A stretch of DNA of 16,295 nt, taken from the NCBI GenBank assembly GCA_900770055.1, contig CAAGJD010000220.1, positions 1 to 16,295 on the forward strand. The letters are read 5' to 3'. The DNA is from Acholeplasmatales bacterium. Its GTDB lineage: Bacteria > Bacillota_I > Bacilli_A > Acholeplasmatales > Anaeroplasmataceae. The notes below the pieces were generated by a model. That model was not told where the DNA came from. It did no database searches and worked only from the letters and a program-made list of their open reading frames with translations. The position numbers and the translations under genes are program-made. Below, piece after piece: positions 1-7,998 of the stretch. Positions within the stretch are counted from its first letter, which is position 1. Each line of letters begins with the position of its first letter.

Positions 1-1
1 C

Positions 2-763
2 GTTAATAAATCAATCACATCACAATTTCTAGAAATCAAAAAAATTATGGAACAAAAATGGCCTAATATTTTATACATGCCTTATTTTCAAGCAAATTCT
101 AATACCTATGGAGATATAAATAAATTAAGAGAGCTTTATCTTGAGGCCATAAATGTTGATAAAGAAAAAACTATAGGAATATCAATTGCTACAAGAGCTG
201 ATTGTTTAAGTGATGATGTAATAGCTTTATTAGATGAAATTAATCATATTACTCATGTTCAAATTGAATTGGGTCTTCAAAGCTCTAATGAAACTACTGC
301 TATAAAAATCAATAGAGGCTTATCTAATAATGAGTTTATAAATGCTGTTGAAAAACTTAGATCTATAAATATTGAGGTTATAGTTCATATCATTAATGGT
401 TTACCATATGAAACTAAAGATGATATGCTAAATACTATAGACTTTATTAATTCATTAGATATTCAAGGAATTAAATTTCATTCACTTCTAATACTTAAAA
501 ATACTAAAATCTATGAAGAATATAAAAACGAACAATTTAAAATTCTTTCATTAGATGAATATATTGATATAGTAGTCTCTCAAATCACAAGGCTAAGACC
601 TGATATTATCATTCATAGACTTGCTGCAGATGGAGTGCTTGATGATTTAATTGAACCTAAATGGACAACTAAAAAGCTAGTTGTGATGAATAATATTGAT
701 AAATTCTTAAGAGCAAATAAGCTTTATCAAGGTATTTATTACACAAAGAAAATGGTGCTATAA
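2..763 (+). CDS. Radical SAM protein, YhcC-like (TIGR01212 type), 5'-truncated
   Basis: This is the C-terminal part of a YhcC-like radical SAM protein; the reading frame is open to the contig edge, so the first Met at 47 is internal and the true start lies outside. Seen: a segment like YFQANSNTY near the new N-terminus, then ELGLQS, INRGL, the HIINGLPYET stretch (family HIxLGLPGET) and the tail pattern RLAADG...W, all in the order expected for the family. The CxxxCxxC cluster that binds the [4Fe-4S]/SAM centre would sit upstream and is missing here, so catalysis cannot be judged. Substrate is unknown for the family as a whole; some relatives are annotated as tRNA-modifying or Elp3-like proteins. 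It converges on the synthetase-like gene and shares a terminator with it. Family assignment is fairly sure; function is not. Confidence 0.85.
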   Translation, partial: VNKSITSQFLEIKKIMEQKWPNILYMPYFQANSNTYGDINKLRELYLEAINVDKEKTIGISIATRADCLSDDVIALLDEINHITHVQIELGLQSSNETTAIKINRGLSNNEFINAVEKLRSINIEVIVHIINGLPYETKDDMLNTIDFINSLDIQGIKFHSLLILKNTKIYEEYKNEQFKILSLDEYIDIVVSQITRLRPDIIIHRLAADGVLDDLIEPKWTTKKLVVMNNIDKFLRANKLYQGIYYTKKMVL

Positions 764-776
764 TTAGCACCATTTT
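749..776. terminator. Bidirectional terminator between convergent genes
   Basis: A perfect 12-bp inverted repeat (arms 749-760 and 765-776, 4-nt loop TAAT) with four A/T pairs at its base, so an RNA hairpin with a short U tail forms in both directions. The stop codon of the radical SAM gene lies in the loop and that of the minus-strand gene overlaps the right arm, so both genes end inside it. Confidence 0.8.
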
Positions 777-2790
777 AATTTGGCCAGCTTTCATTAACTA
801 TTGAATATTTTGAGTTAAAAATTTCTTCATATATTTCTTCAGCTAAATAAGGCATTAATGGATAAATAACCTTCAAATATACTAATAATTGTTTTTTAGA
901 TATTATTTCCATAAATACATATTTATTAGTAAATTCATAAACATAATTTGCATATTTAGCTATTTCATTTTCTTCTAAAAAATCTTTACAATCATCAGCG
1001 AATGTATAAAAATGATAATCTAAACGTGTTGAATTAATATCGCCAACTGATTTAAGATATTGTTCAAGTCTTTTTATAAAAGAATCACATTCTTTTATTT
1101 TTTCTTCATCTAATATAAGTTCATTAAAAACATCACAGGATGCGACAAATAATCTTACTGAATCTGAATAATATCTCTTTAATAAGCTATCTAAATCAAC
1201 TAAATTATTATTAGCTCTTTTTATAATTCTTTGATTACTATCTAATGTTTTTAATACCACATCTACCTTCTTAAATAAATTAGGTAAAGTATAGCTTATT
1301 TCTTTTTTTAGAATATTATAAAATATTATCGGCATTAATAATTCTGAATAGATTTTATCATCATCAAACAATGCATATTCTACACTATTCCAAGCATTAT
1401 ATTGTTCTTTTGAATAATCAGAAAAAATTGATTCATCTGGGTTACTATCATCATAAATGATAGAAATGATTGGTAATAAACCCTCAACAAACATATTATT
1501 CATTGTACCACTAAGTGGTTGTCCTGAAACATTAACATTGCTTGAAAGAATTGGTCTAAACTGAGATGAAAAATTTAATGGTAAATAATTTTTAAGGCTA
1601 TTTAAAGTTAATCCTCCATCCTCTGATAAAAAAGGGAATAATGGTCCTAATGTATCAATTGATGATAAATTTATATATTTATTATGATAGATAGTTTTAC
1701 TAGTAGCTATTTCTGCCTCAATAAAGCTATCAAATATTAATTTGTTAGCCTCACTAAGAGTATAACCATCTAAAAAATCGGAATTAATTAATTTATGATT
1801 ATTATTTATTATTTCAATAATATCAAAGCCATAAGATAGAGTCATAGCTCTATCATCCTCATCAAATGTTGGAATACCTAAATGAACTGCTTCTTTATGA
1901 ATAAGAGAAATAAAAACTGGAATTGAATTACCCGTTAAAGGATTTTGAGCATATATCCCACAAAATGCTAATTCATTTTCATCATTACCTTTTAAATAAT
2001 TGATAACAGCTGGATATTCATCCTGCTCAACATAATTAGTTATATCAATATATTCAGGATTTAATAAAATAAAGCTTACTCCTCCTAAAAGCTCTGGAGT
2101 TTCAGTTTGAACCTGAAGAGTATTACCATTTGATAATACTAGCTGTAGCTCCATTATTTTACCTGGAGCTAAAGCCTCAATTAATCTATTTTTTAAAGCT
2201 TCATTACAATCTAATGCATTAATATCTCCGATTATTTGAGGGATTAATGCCTCAATATTTAGTAGGAAAGATTTATGCAATATTTGTGGCAAATCAAGAT
2301 TATATGGTTTAGAAATAGAATCATATATTTTATTATTTACTTCATCATAATAAACAATTGCGTTTTTATATTCGATATAGTTTCTTTCATATAGTTCTAT
2401 AAAAGCATTTTGAAGATATGAAATATATAAATCATCTCGCATATCAATAAGCTTAGATTCATTAATGCCTACTCCAAGCTCAACAAGCTGGCGATTAAAA
2501 ACATCTTGAATCTTATTATCAAGCTTACTACTAAGCTTTTTATTCTCAACAAAGCTTGAAAAGCCTAAAGAATGATATCCAATAGGAAATAAAACATTTT
2601 TATCCTGCATTCTTAAATATCTAGCTAATATATCAATAGCTATCATTCTTCTAATATCGCCATCCTGAAAGCCATATTGATTAGTTCTTGGAAATGGTGT
2701 AAAGACATAGGATTTGTCTTTAAGACCATCATTTTCAATGATAAAGCTCTTATTTAGTTGCCATTTTTTATACCATGAACCTCTTCCCAT
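775..2790 (-). CDS. Leucyl-tRNA synthetase-like protein lacking HIGH and KMSKS motifs
   Basis: The 671 residues align along their length with bacterial leucyl-tRNA synthetase (LeuRS), but the catalytic signatures are gone. At 28-78, YVFTPFP...DILARYLRMQDKNVLFPIG matches the LeuRS start, yet the HIGH box (H-M/V-G-H) reads FQDGD (41-45) and WDAFGLP reads YHSLGFS. No Zn cysteines follow. The CP1 editing domain is recognisable (about 215-330): YAQNPLTGNSIPVF and PTFDEDDRA, which keeps the aspartates of the HDxRD editing loop. GGxEHA reads NSVEYA (468-473). KMSKS reads KRANN just before LVDLDSLLKRYYSDSVRLF, which matches the conserved sequence after KMSKS. The helical anticodon-binding domain is present and ends in YPLMPYLAEEIYEE...WP; the usual C-terminal extension (VQVNGK region) is absent. 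A GGAGGTG ribosome site lies 6 nt before the ATG. The long intact frame argues against a decaying pseudogene. Ordinary aminoacylation looks impossible; the actual role is unknown. Confidence 0.8.
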   Translation of the reverse strand: MGRGSWYKKWQLNKSFIIENDGLKDKSYVFTPFPRTNQYGFQDGDIRRMIAIDILARYLRMQDKNVLFPIGYHSLGFSSFVENKKLSSKLDNKIQDVFNRQLVELGVGINESKLIDMRDDLYISYLQNAFIELYERNYIEYKNAIVYYDEVNNKIYDSISKPYNLDLPQILHKSFLLNIEALIPQIIGDINALDCNEALKNRLIEALAPGKIMELQLVLSNGNTLQVQTETPELLGGVSFILLNPEYIDITNYVEQDEYPAVINYLKGNDENELAFCGIYAQNPLTGNSIPVFISLIHKEAVHLGIPTFDEDDRAMTLSYGFDIIEIINNNHKLINSDFLDGYTLSEANKLIFDSFIEAEIATSKTIYHNKYINLSSIDTLGPLFPFLSEDGGLTLNSLKNYLPLNFSSQFRPILSSNVNVSGQPLSGTMNNMFVEGLLPIISIIYDDSNPDESIFSDYSKEQYNAWNSVEYALFDDDKIYSELLMPIIFYNILKKEISYTLPNLFKKVDVVLKTLDSNQRIIKRANNNLVDLDSLLKRYYSDSVRLFVASCDVFNELILDEEKIKECDSFIKRLEQYLKSVGDINSTRLDYHFYTFADDCKDFLEENEIAKYANYVYEFTNKYVFMEIISKKQLLVYLKVIYPLMPYLAEEIYEEIFNSKYSIVNESWPN

Positions 2791-2814
2791 ATCTTCACCT
2801 CCATAACATAAATT

Positions 2815-2835
2815 AAAAGGGCCCCATAAAGGCCC
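2815..2835 (-). terminator. Hairpin terminator/attenuator between acpP and the synthetase-like gene
   Basis: On the minus strand GGGCC (2835-2831), a 7-nt loop and GGCCC (2823-2819) are followed by TTTTAATTT. It is a typical intrinsic terminator. It ends about 25 nt before the synthetase-like start codon, too close for a separate promoter, so that gene probably relies on read-through. Confidence 0.75.
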
Positions 2836-2850
2836 ATCATAATCTAATAA

Positions 2851-3081
2851 CTAGATTTTTGACTTAATATAATCAACAATATTTCCAACTGTAGAAATTG
2901 ATTCAGCATTATCTTCTTCAATAGTAATACCAAATGCGTCCTCTAATTCCATAATGATTTGTACAGCGTCAATACTATCTGCTCCTAAGTCATCTTTAAG
3001 GCTAGCCTCTAAAGTAACCTTTTCAGCATCGCAATTTAGTTCTTGTACAATAATGTCCTTTACTTTGTTAAAAACTTCCAT
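2851..3081 (-). CDS. acpP: Acyl carrier protein
   Basis: This is a 76-residue acyl carrier protein, the usual length. It carries growing acyl chains on a 4'-phosphopantetheine arm for fatty acid synthesis in the cytoplasm. Seen: acidic four-helix composition, LKDDLGADSIDAV with the attachment Ser36 in a DSID motif (DSLD in most ACPs), followed by ELEDAFGITIEE, the standard helix II/III region. AGGAGG lies 9 nt before the ATG. It has its own promoter in the end of hom, so it is probably expressed independently of the threonine operon. No fatty acid synthesis genes are nearby; its only downstream partner is the synthetase-like gene. A dedicated (non-FAS) carrier role is possible but the sequence looks like a housekeeping ACP. 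Confidence 0.93.
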   Translation of the reverse strand: MEVFNKVKDIIVQELNCDAEKVTLEASLKDDLGADSIDAVQIIMELEDAFGITIEEDNAESISTVGNIVDYIKSKI

Positions 3082-3108
3082 TTTGTTTATCCTCCTAAAC
3101 CGAAAAAT

Positions 3109-3137
3109 ATTATAACAAAAAATTATTGATTAATCAA
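3109..3137 (-). promoter_or_regulatory. Promoter of acpP, with a 12-bp palindrome on its -35
   Basis: On the minus strand TTGATT (3137-3132), a 17-nt spacer and TATAAT (3114-3109) preceded by TGT (extended -10). The -35 overlaps the hom stop codon and lies inside the perfect palindrome TTGATTAATCAA (3126-3137), which may be an operator. Confidence 0.7.
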
Positions 3138-4269
3138 CTATTCTAGCATAAAAATCAATTTTTGACATTAAAGATAATAAATCTTGTCCTGTAATAGGCT
3201 TAGTAATAATCATATCTCCTAATGACTTTTCTATAATAGTTTCTTCTATTTCATCACATTTTTTTATTAAATATCTTGATATTGTGTACTTATTGCCATT
3301 ACAGCTAATATTATTTTTAGGCATAAATTTTTGTCTGTAATCAGACAATACTAAGCCTAAATCAAAAACAATTGAATTAGCTGTTGTAGGGCCTGCACCC
3401 TTACCATACATCATTTGAGTAGCACAGCCTGTGCCATGATATCTGATAAGATTATATTCATAATCAACATTAGAAAGTAAATCAGTATTCTTAAGTATTG
3501 CAGGCTCAACAGTAATATTAATACCGTTATCATCAAGACTTGAACTAGCAATAAATTTTAATTTATAATCTAATAAATCAATAAATTCGACAATATCTTT
3601 TGTAACCTTACCAATTCCAGAGTGATATACCTTATTAATATCAACACTACTATTAAAGCAAATCATTGAAAGAATCGAAATCTTTCTAACCATATCAAGG
3701 CCCTCTAAATCAGCAGTTGGATCAGCCTCAGCAAAGCCTTTTTCTTGAGCTATTTTTAATGCTTCAGCAAATTCTATTTTTTCTTTATGCATTGAAGTTA
3801 AAATAAAATTAGTTGTACCATTTAATATACCTTCAATTTTATTAATTTTATTAAATGGAGCACTGTTAAGTAGCGTGTGAACTATTGGAATACCTCCACC
3901 TACTGCTGCTTCAAATAAGAGCTTAACCTTCTTTTCCATAGCTATAGCCTGAAGCTCCTCATAATGGTTTGCGATAACCTCTTTATTAGCTGTTATTACA
4001 TGCTTACCAGCAAGTAATGCTCTTTTCATATAATCATAGCTTACACTTGCACCCATCATTTCAATAATTACATCAACATCAGTATCCGCAACTATCTCGT
4101 CAAAGCTTGTTGTTAAAAGCTTAGGATCTATTTTTTTGTTTAATGTGTTTCTTACTAAAACATATTTAACATTTACTTCATAATTATTAAAAATATCTGC
4201 TTCTTTTTTTTCTAAAATTTCAAATACTGCCTTACCAACATTGCCAAGGCCTAATAATGCAACATTCAT
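3130..4269 (-). CDS. hom: Homoserine dehydrogenase with shortened C-terminal ACT region
   Basis: It reduces aspartate semialdehyde to homoserine with NAD(P)H, the branch step to threonine and methionine. Seen: Rossmann glycine motif GLGNVG (7-12), TANKEV (93-98), AVGGGIPI (122-129), the signature GILNGTTNFIL (147-157), EADPTADLEGLD (181-192) and catalytic-region D192/K196 in LDMVRKI. The 379 residues are shorter than the roughly 430 of Bacillus-type enzymes. After the catalytic core only a stub remains (about 325-379, ending IITKPITGQDLLSLMSKID): it resembles the second half of the ACT domain, while the ligand-binding DxPGxL half is missing. The start codon overlaps the stop of the upstream ACT protein by one base (TAATG), indicating translational coupling. 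It is the last gene of the threonine operon. Confidence 0.93.
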   Translation of the reverse strand: MNVALLGLGNVGKAVFEILEKKEADIFNNYEVNVKYVLVRNTLNKKIDPKLLTTSFDEIVADTDVDVIIEMMGASVSYDYMKRALLAGKHVITANKEVIANHYEELQAIAMEKKVKLLFEAAVGGGIPIVHTLLNSAPFNKINKIEGILNGTTNFILTSMHKEKIEFAEALKIAQEKGFAEADPTADLEGLDMVRKISILSMICFNSSVDINKVYHSGIGKVTKDIVEFIDLLDYKLKFIASSSLDDNGINITVEPAILKNTDLLSNVDYEYNLIRYHGTGCATQMMYGKGAGPTTANSIVFDLGLVLSDYRQKFMPKNNISCNGNKYTISRYLIKKCDEIEETIIEKSLGDMIITKPITGQDLLSLMSKIDFYARIVD

Positions 4270-4697
4270 TATTCAACTGCAAGTAGTAAAACGTCTATTA
4301 CGTTTTTACCACGTTTTAGCTCCGAAACAAAATTTTGAACAGATATATCTAAATTACGAATAGCGATTGTTAATGTTACAAAAGCAATATTATGAATTGG
4401 TACTTCTTGATTTATCGCAAGGACATTAGCATTTTTAGATGCAACCTCGTTTAAAATATTAGAAAGTGCACCTGGTTCATCTACTAGCTTAAGTGATAGA
4501 ATTATTCTTTTACCAACCTTCATTGATGGACGATTTACATAATCCTTATATTTGTAAAATGTTGATCTTGAAAGTCCAACCTGCTTACAAGCATCACTAA
4601 TATTAGTACCTAAGCTAATAATCTCTTTTATTTGAATTACCTTTTCAAAGTAATCTGGTAAAACCTTTTTATGAATAACATAATAATCGTCTGTCAT
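4269..4697 (-). CDS. ACT domain protein, UPF0735/PheB family
   Basis: This 142-residue protein has the layout of the Bacillus PheB/UPF0735 family: YYVIHKKVLPDYFEKV at the N-terminus, a helix-turn-helix-like segment ISDACKQVGLSRSTFYKYKD (33-52), then an ACT domain (about 64-142) with LVDEPGALSNILNEV, the amino-acid-binding turn DEPGAL at 73-78. ACT domains bind amino acids allosterically; the HTH-like part is usual for the family, and DNA binding by it is not established as far as I know. Four bases separate it from thrB, whose last codons contain its ribosome site (GGGAGG), and it overlaps hom by one base. In Bacillus the relative lies beside pheA; here the setting is threonine synthesis, so threonine or another aspartate-family amino acid is a plausible ligand. 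That is inference. Confidence 0.85.
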   Translation of the reverse strand: MTDDYYVIHKKVLPDYFEKVIQIKEIISLGTNISDACKQVGLSRSTFYKYKDYVNRPSMKVGKRIILSLKLVDEPGALSNILNEVASKNANVLAINQEVPIHNIAFVTLTIAIRNLDISVQNFVSELKRGKNVIDVLLLAVE

Positions 4698-4701
4698 TTT
4701 G

Positions 4702-5559
4702 TTAATCCTCCCATAACTTTACACCATCACCAATGTTTAATGCCTTTATATCGACATCTAGATGGTCAATTTTTGAAATTATATCCTTTGATTTACTGAT
4801 AATAAGCATTGTAGAACCTGAACCGGATATAGCCATAGGAATATTATAATCACTACAAATTGATTTTATTTCATTATATTCCTTAATTAATGGTCCACGA
4901 TAAGGCTCATGAAGCCTATCAACAAATAAATCTAATAATAAATTAATATCTCCATCATTAAAAGCTCTTGGCAAATTAATAATTCTTGAAATATTATTAA
5001 CCGCATCAGCGTAACTTAATGATTTTGGTAATGCCTCTCTTGCATCCTTAGTTTTAAGCTCATATTTAGGAATAGCTACAATAAATACTAAATCCTTATT
5101 AACGTTAAATGAATTTGCAATAAAACTATTACCTTTTTTATAACTTGAAACTAAGCCACCATAAATTGCAGGAGCTACATTATCTGGGTGTCCCTCCATA
5201 CTAACACAAATATCAAATAGCTCATTAATTGATAAGGGGCTATTTAAAAAATAGTTTGCGGCAAATACACCTGCAACAATTAAGCTTGAAGAGCTTCCTA
5301 AGCCTCTAGAAACAGGTATTTGACCTTTATAACCAATTTTGCATGGAATAATATTCTTATTTAAAATTCCAAATACTTTCTTATAAGCCTCGCAAACTAA
5401 ATTTGTCTTTTCAGTTCTATATTCGCTTGCAAAGCCTTCAAACTCAAACTTATCGCTTTTTTCAAATGTAAATTCATTTGCTAAAGAAAGGGCAAGGCCT
5501 AGTGTATCAAAGCCGATACAAATATTAGCGCTAGTTGCGTTTACTTTGATGTGAAGCAC
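4702..5559 (-). CDS. thrB: Homoserine kinase
   Basis: It phosphorylates homoserine with ATP to O-phosphohomoserine. It belongs to the GHMP kinases: N-terminal VNATSANICIGFDTLGLAL (family VPATSANLGPGFDxLGxAL), the glycine-rich ATP loop PVSRGLGSSSSL (82-93) and the C-terminal motif AISGSGSTML. The 285 residues are normal to slightly short for the family. The start is GTG at 5559, chosen because the family N-terminus begins a few residues later and because AAGGGTG lies 7 nt upstream. The first 19 bases overlap the end of thrC, so the two are probably translationally coupled. Confidence 0.94.
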   Translation of the reverse strand: MLHIKVNATSANICIGFDTLGLALSLANEFTFEKSDKFEFEGFASEYRTEKTNLVCEAYKKVFGILNKNIIPCKIGYKGQIPVSRGLGSSSSLIVAGVFAANYFLNSPLSINELFDICVSMEGHPDNVAPAIYGGLVSSYKKGNSFIANSFNVNKDLVFIVAIPKYELKTKDAREALPKSLSYADAVNNISRIINLPRAFNDGDINLLLDLFVDRLHEPYRGPLIKEYNEIKSICSDYNIPMAISGSGSTMLIISKSKDIISKIDHLDVDIKALNIGDGVKLWED

Positions 5560-6965
5560 TTTATCACACCCTTAACATATTCTTCTGCACCCTTAAGCTC
5601 TACTACTGTTCTTTTTACCTCTGGGTAATTTAAAACGCTAGGTATAGGTAAATTAAAGCTATCGGATAATACCTTAATTGCCTTTAGAGCATCAGCCTCA
5701 TAAATATCAAAGGCCTCTAATACTGATTGTGGGAATTTATAAGGAGATGCAGTTGAAACTACAACTGTAACTCTTAAATCATTTGTCGCATTTTTATATT
5801 CTTTATAAGCACTATAAGCTACGGCAGTATGAGGATCAATAAGATAATTATAATTATCATATACCTCCTTAATAACCTTTAAAGTGTTTTCTTCATTACA
5901 TGAATAAGCATAAAAATAGTCAAATGGATTACTAAAATCATATTCTCCATTTGTTTTTAAGGCTTCCATTAATTCTTTAGTCTTCTTAGAATCACATTTT
6001 GATGCATAATAAATAAATCTTTCAAGATTTGAAGAAATTAAAATATCCATTGATGGAGAATTTGTCTTAAAGAATGGTCTATTCTTATTATATTTACCAT
6101 TTAAGAAATAATCTGTTAAAACATTATTCTTATTTGATGCACAAATTAAAGAATTAATTGGAAGACCCATGCATTTAGCATAAAAGCCTGCAAAGATATT
6201 ACCAAAATTTCCTGTTGGAACATCAAAATTTATTAAATCTCCATCATTAATTGACTTCTTTTTTAATAAAGTAATATAACTATAATAATAATATACAATT
6301 TGAGGAGCTAATCTTGCAATATTAATTGAATTAGCACTTGAAAGACTTAAATCCTTATTATTATTGAAAAACTCCTTAACGAAGCTTTGACAATCATCAA
6401 AATTACCATTAATTGCTAAAACCTCCGCATTATCTGACATAAAGCTACACATTTGAGCCTCTTGAACTGGTGATACACCACCATTTGGATATAATACAAC
6501 AATTGAAATACCTGGAATATTCTTAAAACCATTAAGGGCTGCACCACCTGTATCACCACTTGTCGCTGTTAATATAGTAATATTCTTTTCATAGCCTAGT
6601 TTAGCCTTTGAAAGCTTCATTAATCTTGGTAAAACAACAAGAGCTAAATCCTTAAATGCTAAAGTTGGTCCATGAAATAATTCTAAGAAATAAGCATTAT
6701 CACATTTCTTAAGCTCTACTACCTCTCTAATATCAAAGCTACTATAGGCTTCATCTATTTCTTTTTTTATTTCCTCGTATGTAAATTCACTAAAAAAAGA
6801 ATGTAATATTTTACTTGCAATAGTTTGATAATCATCATTTATCATTTCATGATAATCTATTTTTGGTAAATTATCTATTACATATAATCCACCATCATCG
6901 GCAAGACCATTTAGTATTGCGTTTGGTGATGAAATTAGTTTTTCTCCTCTCGTACTATGAAACAT
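5541..6965 (-). CDS. thrC: Threonine synthase
   Basis: This is a PLP enzyme that turns O-phosphohomoserine into threonine and phosphate, the last step of the pathway. Seen: the long type of threonine synthase with N-terminal STRGE...AILNGLADDGGLYV, the PLP lysine K105 in GPTLAFKDLAL, the phosphate-binding segment TATSGDTGGAAL, YPNGGVSPVQEAQM, and NFGNIFAGFYAKCMG. The 474 residues fit the class (about 430-500). It is the first gene of thrC-thrB-ACT-hom, with a strong GGGAGGAG ribosome site and a consensus promoter giving a leader of only about 31 nt, so there is no room for a T-box or leader-peptide attenuator before it. Confidence 0.95.
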   Translation of the reverse strand: MFHSTRGEKLISSPNAILNGLADDGGLYVIDNLPKIDYHEMINDDYQTIASKILHSFFSEFTYEEIKKEIDEAYSSFDIREVVELKKCDNAYFLELFHGPTLAFKDLALVVLPRLMKLSKAKLGYEKNITILTATSGDTGGAALNGFKNIPGISIVVLYPNGGVSPVQEAQMCSFMSDNAEVLAINGNFDDCQSFVKEFFNNNKDLSLSSANSINIARLAPQIVYYYYSYITLLKKKSINDGDLINFDVPTGNFGNIFAGFYAKCMGLPINSLICASNKNNVLTDYFLNGKYNKNRPFFKTNSPSMDILISSNLERFIYYASKCDSKKTKELMEALKTNGEYDFSNPFDYFYAYSCNEENTLKVIKEVYDNYNYLIDPHTAVAYSAYKEYKNATNDLRVTVVVSTASPYKFPQSVLEAFDIYEADALKAIKVLSDSFNLPIPSVLNYPEVKRTVVELKGAEEYVKGVIKCFTSK

Positions 6966-7003
6966 ACAAAATCTCCTCCCATTTATAAAAATAAATTAGC
7001 ACT

Positions 7004-7032
7004 ATTATACAATGTTTTTATTTTTAATACAA
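7004..7032 (-). promoter_or_regulatory. Promoter of the threonine operon
   Basis: On the minus strand TTGTAT (7032-7027), a 17-nt spacer and TATAAT (7009-7004). Predicted transcription start is near 6997, about 31 nt before the thrC ATG. Confidence 0.75.
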
Positions 7033-7067
7033 GTGTTTTTTTGTGAAAAACAAACATTTTAAAATAA

Positions 7068-7967
7068 TCATTTAATTTGAAAGAAAGACTCATAATATGT
7101 CATATTGTTATATTCTAAAAATTGACTGATATCTTTATTATTTCCAAAAAACTCAACCCTATCACCTATAGCTATATCATTATCTATTTTAATGAATGTG
7201 TGATTCATACAAACATAGCCAACAACTTGATATTCCTTATTATTTTTAAACACATAACCATTAAAGGTTCTTCTAAGTCCATCTCGATAGCCAACATCAA
7301 GGATTCCAATTATTTCATTTTCATTTGCAATATAACCATTATCATAACCTAAATAATCACCTTTTTTCAAATATCTTTTATCAATAACATAGCCATACAT
7401 TCTTTTAACTTTTTTATACATTTCCATTCCAATTCTTACTGGTGTCTTAACATATTTAGCTATTCTACCACCACCAATATGGTATGATAAATTATACATT
7501 TTAGCAAACTTATGAAGCTTATTATCAATAAATTCAAAATCATCATCTATGCTTCCAATATGAGTATAAATACCTATTAAATTTTTATTTACTTTTACAT
7601 CCTCTAAAGGTATTCCAAATCTATTCATAGTAGTATTAATTTCACAATAATAGTTTAAATTATTTAAAACTAAAAAATCATAGTCATCCTTATTACATAA
7701 AGTAGAAATTATATTATATTTCTTTAATACAATACTATCTTTATACACTCTTCCTAATAATAATATATTAATATCTTTATTAAGCTTTCTTAATTTGATT
7801 GCCTCTTTAATATCTATAACAGCGTAATCAAATATTTCACATGATAATCCTATATTTAATACTGTCTCCATACCAAATGAATATGCGTCACTTTTTAGAA
7901 CTAACCAAAGCTTATTTTGATATTTTAATATTGTCTTTTTTATTTCATAAAAGTCATATATTAACAT
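7068..7967 (-). CDS. Short, divergent alanine racemase family protein
   Basis: This is a fold-type III PLP racemase, most like alanine racemase, which makes D-alanine for peptidoglycan. Seen: PLP lysine K25 in VLKSDAYSFG (family VVKADAYGHG), TTMNRFG (112-118, family TGMxRxG), VRIGMEMY with the pyridine-contacting R178, catalytic Tyr227 in GYRDG (family GYADG), and YVCMNHTF (251-258, family RVCMDQxM). Three departures stand out: the protein has 299 residues against about 360-390; the position of the carbamylated lysine (seven before the TMNR Arg) is Glu109; and CMD has become CMN. GGTG lies before the ATG. The only TGA stop in the window ends this gene. It may be the cell's alanine racemase in reduced form, or a paralogue for another amino acid; I cannot tell which. 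Confidence 0.8.
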   Translation of the reverse strand: MLIYDFYEIKKTILKYQNKLWLVLKSDAYSFGMETVLNIGLSCEIFDYAVIDIKEAIKLRKLNKDINILLLGRVYKDSIVLKKYNIISTLCNKDDYDFLVLNNLNYYCEINTTMNRFGIPLEDVKVNKNLIGIYTHIGSIDDDFEFIDNKLHKFAKMYNLSYHIGGGRIAKYVKTPVRIGMEMYKKVKRMYGYVIDKRYLKKGDYLGYDNGYIANENEIIGILDVGYRDGLRRTFNGYVFKNNKEYQVVGYVCMNHTFIKIDNDIAIGDRVEFFGNNKDISQFLEYNNMTYYESFFQIK

Positions 7968-7998
7968 TTTATCACCAATTAAATATATGAATTTTTAT

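Noticed and set aside
775..2790. Calling the synthetase-like gene leuS or a pseudogene
   Set aside because: HIGH and KMSKS are absent, so leuS is wrong; there is no stop or frameshift in 671 codons and it has a good ribosome site, so pseudogene is not supported either.
6966..7003. T-box or leader-peptide attenuator before the threonine operon
   Set aside because: The predicted leader is only about 31 nt, too short for either, and holds nothing but the ribosome site.
7033..7058. Terminator after the racemase gene (TGTTT/AAACA with T and A runs)
   Set aside because: The stem is weak, made almost only of A/T pairs with a mismatch, and overlaps the thr promoter; not strong enough to annotate.
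7122..7352. Plus-strand frame of 76 codons opposite the racemase
   Set aside because: It is antisense to conserved racemase motifs and Ile-rich because of A/T content.
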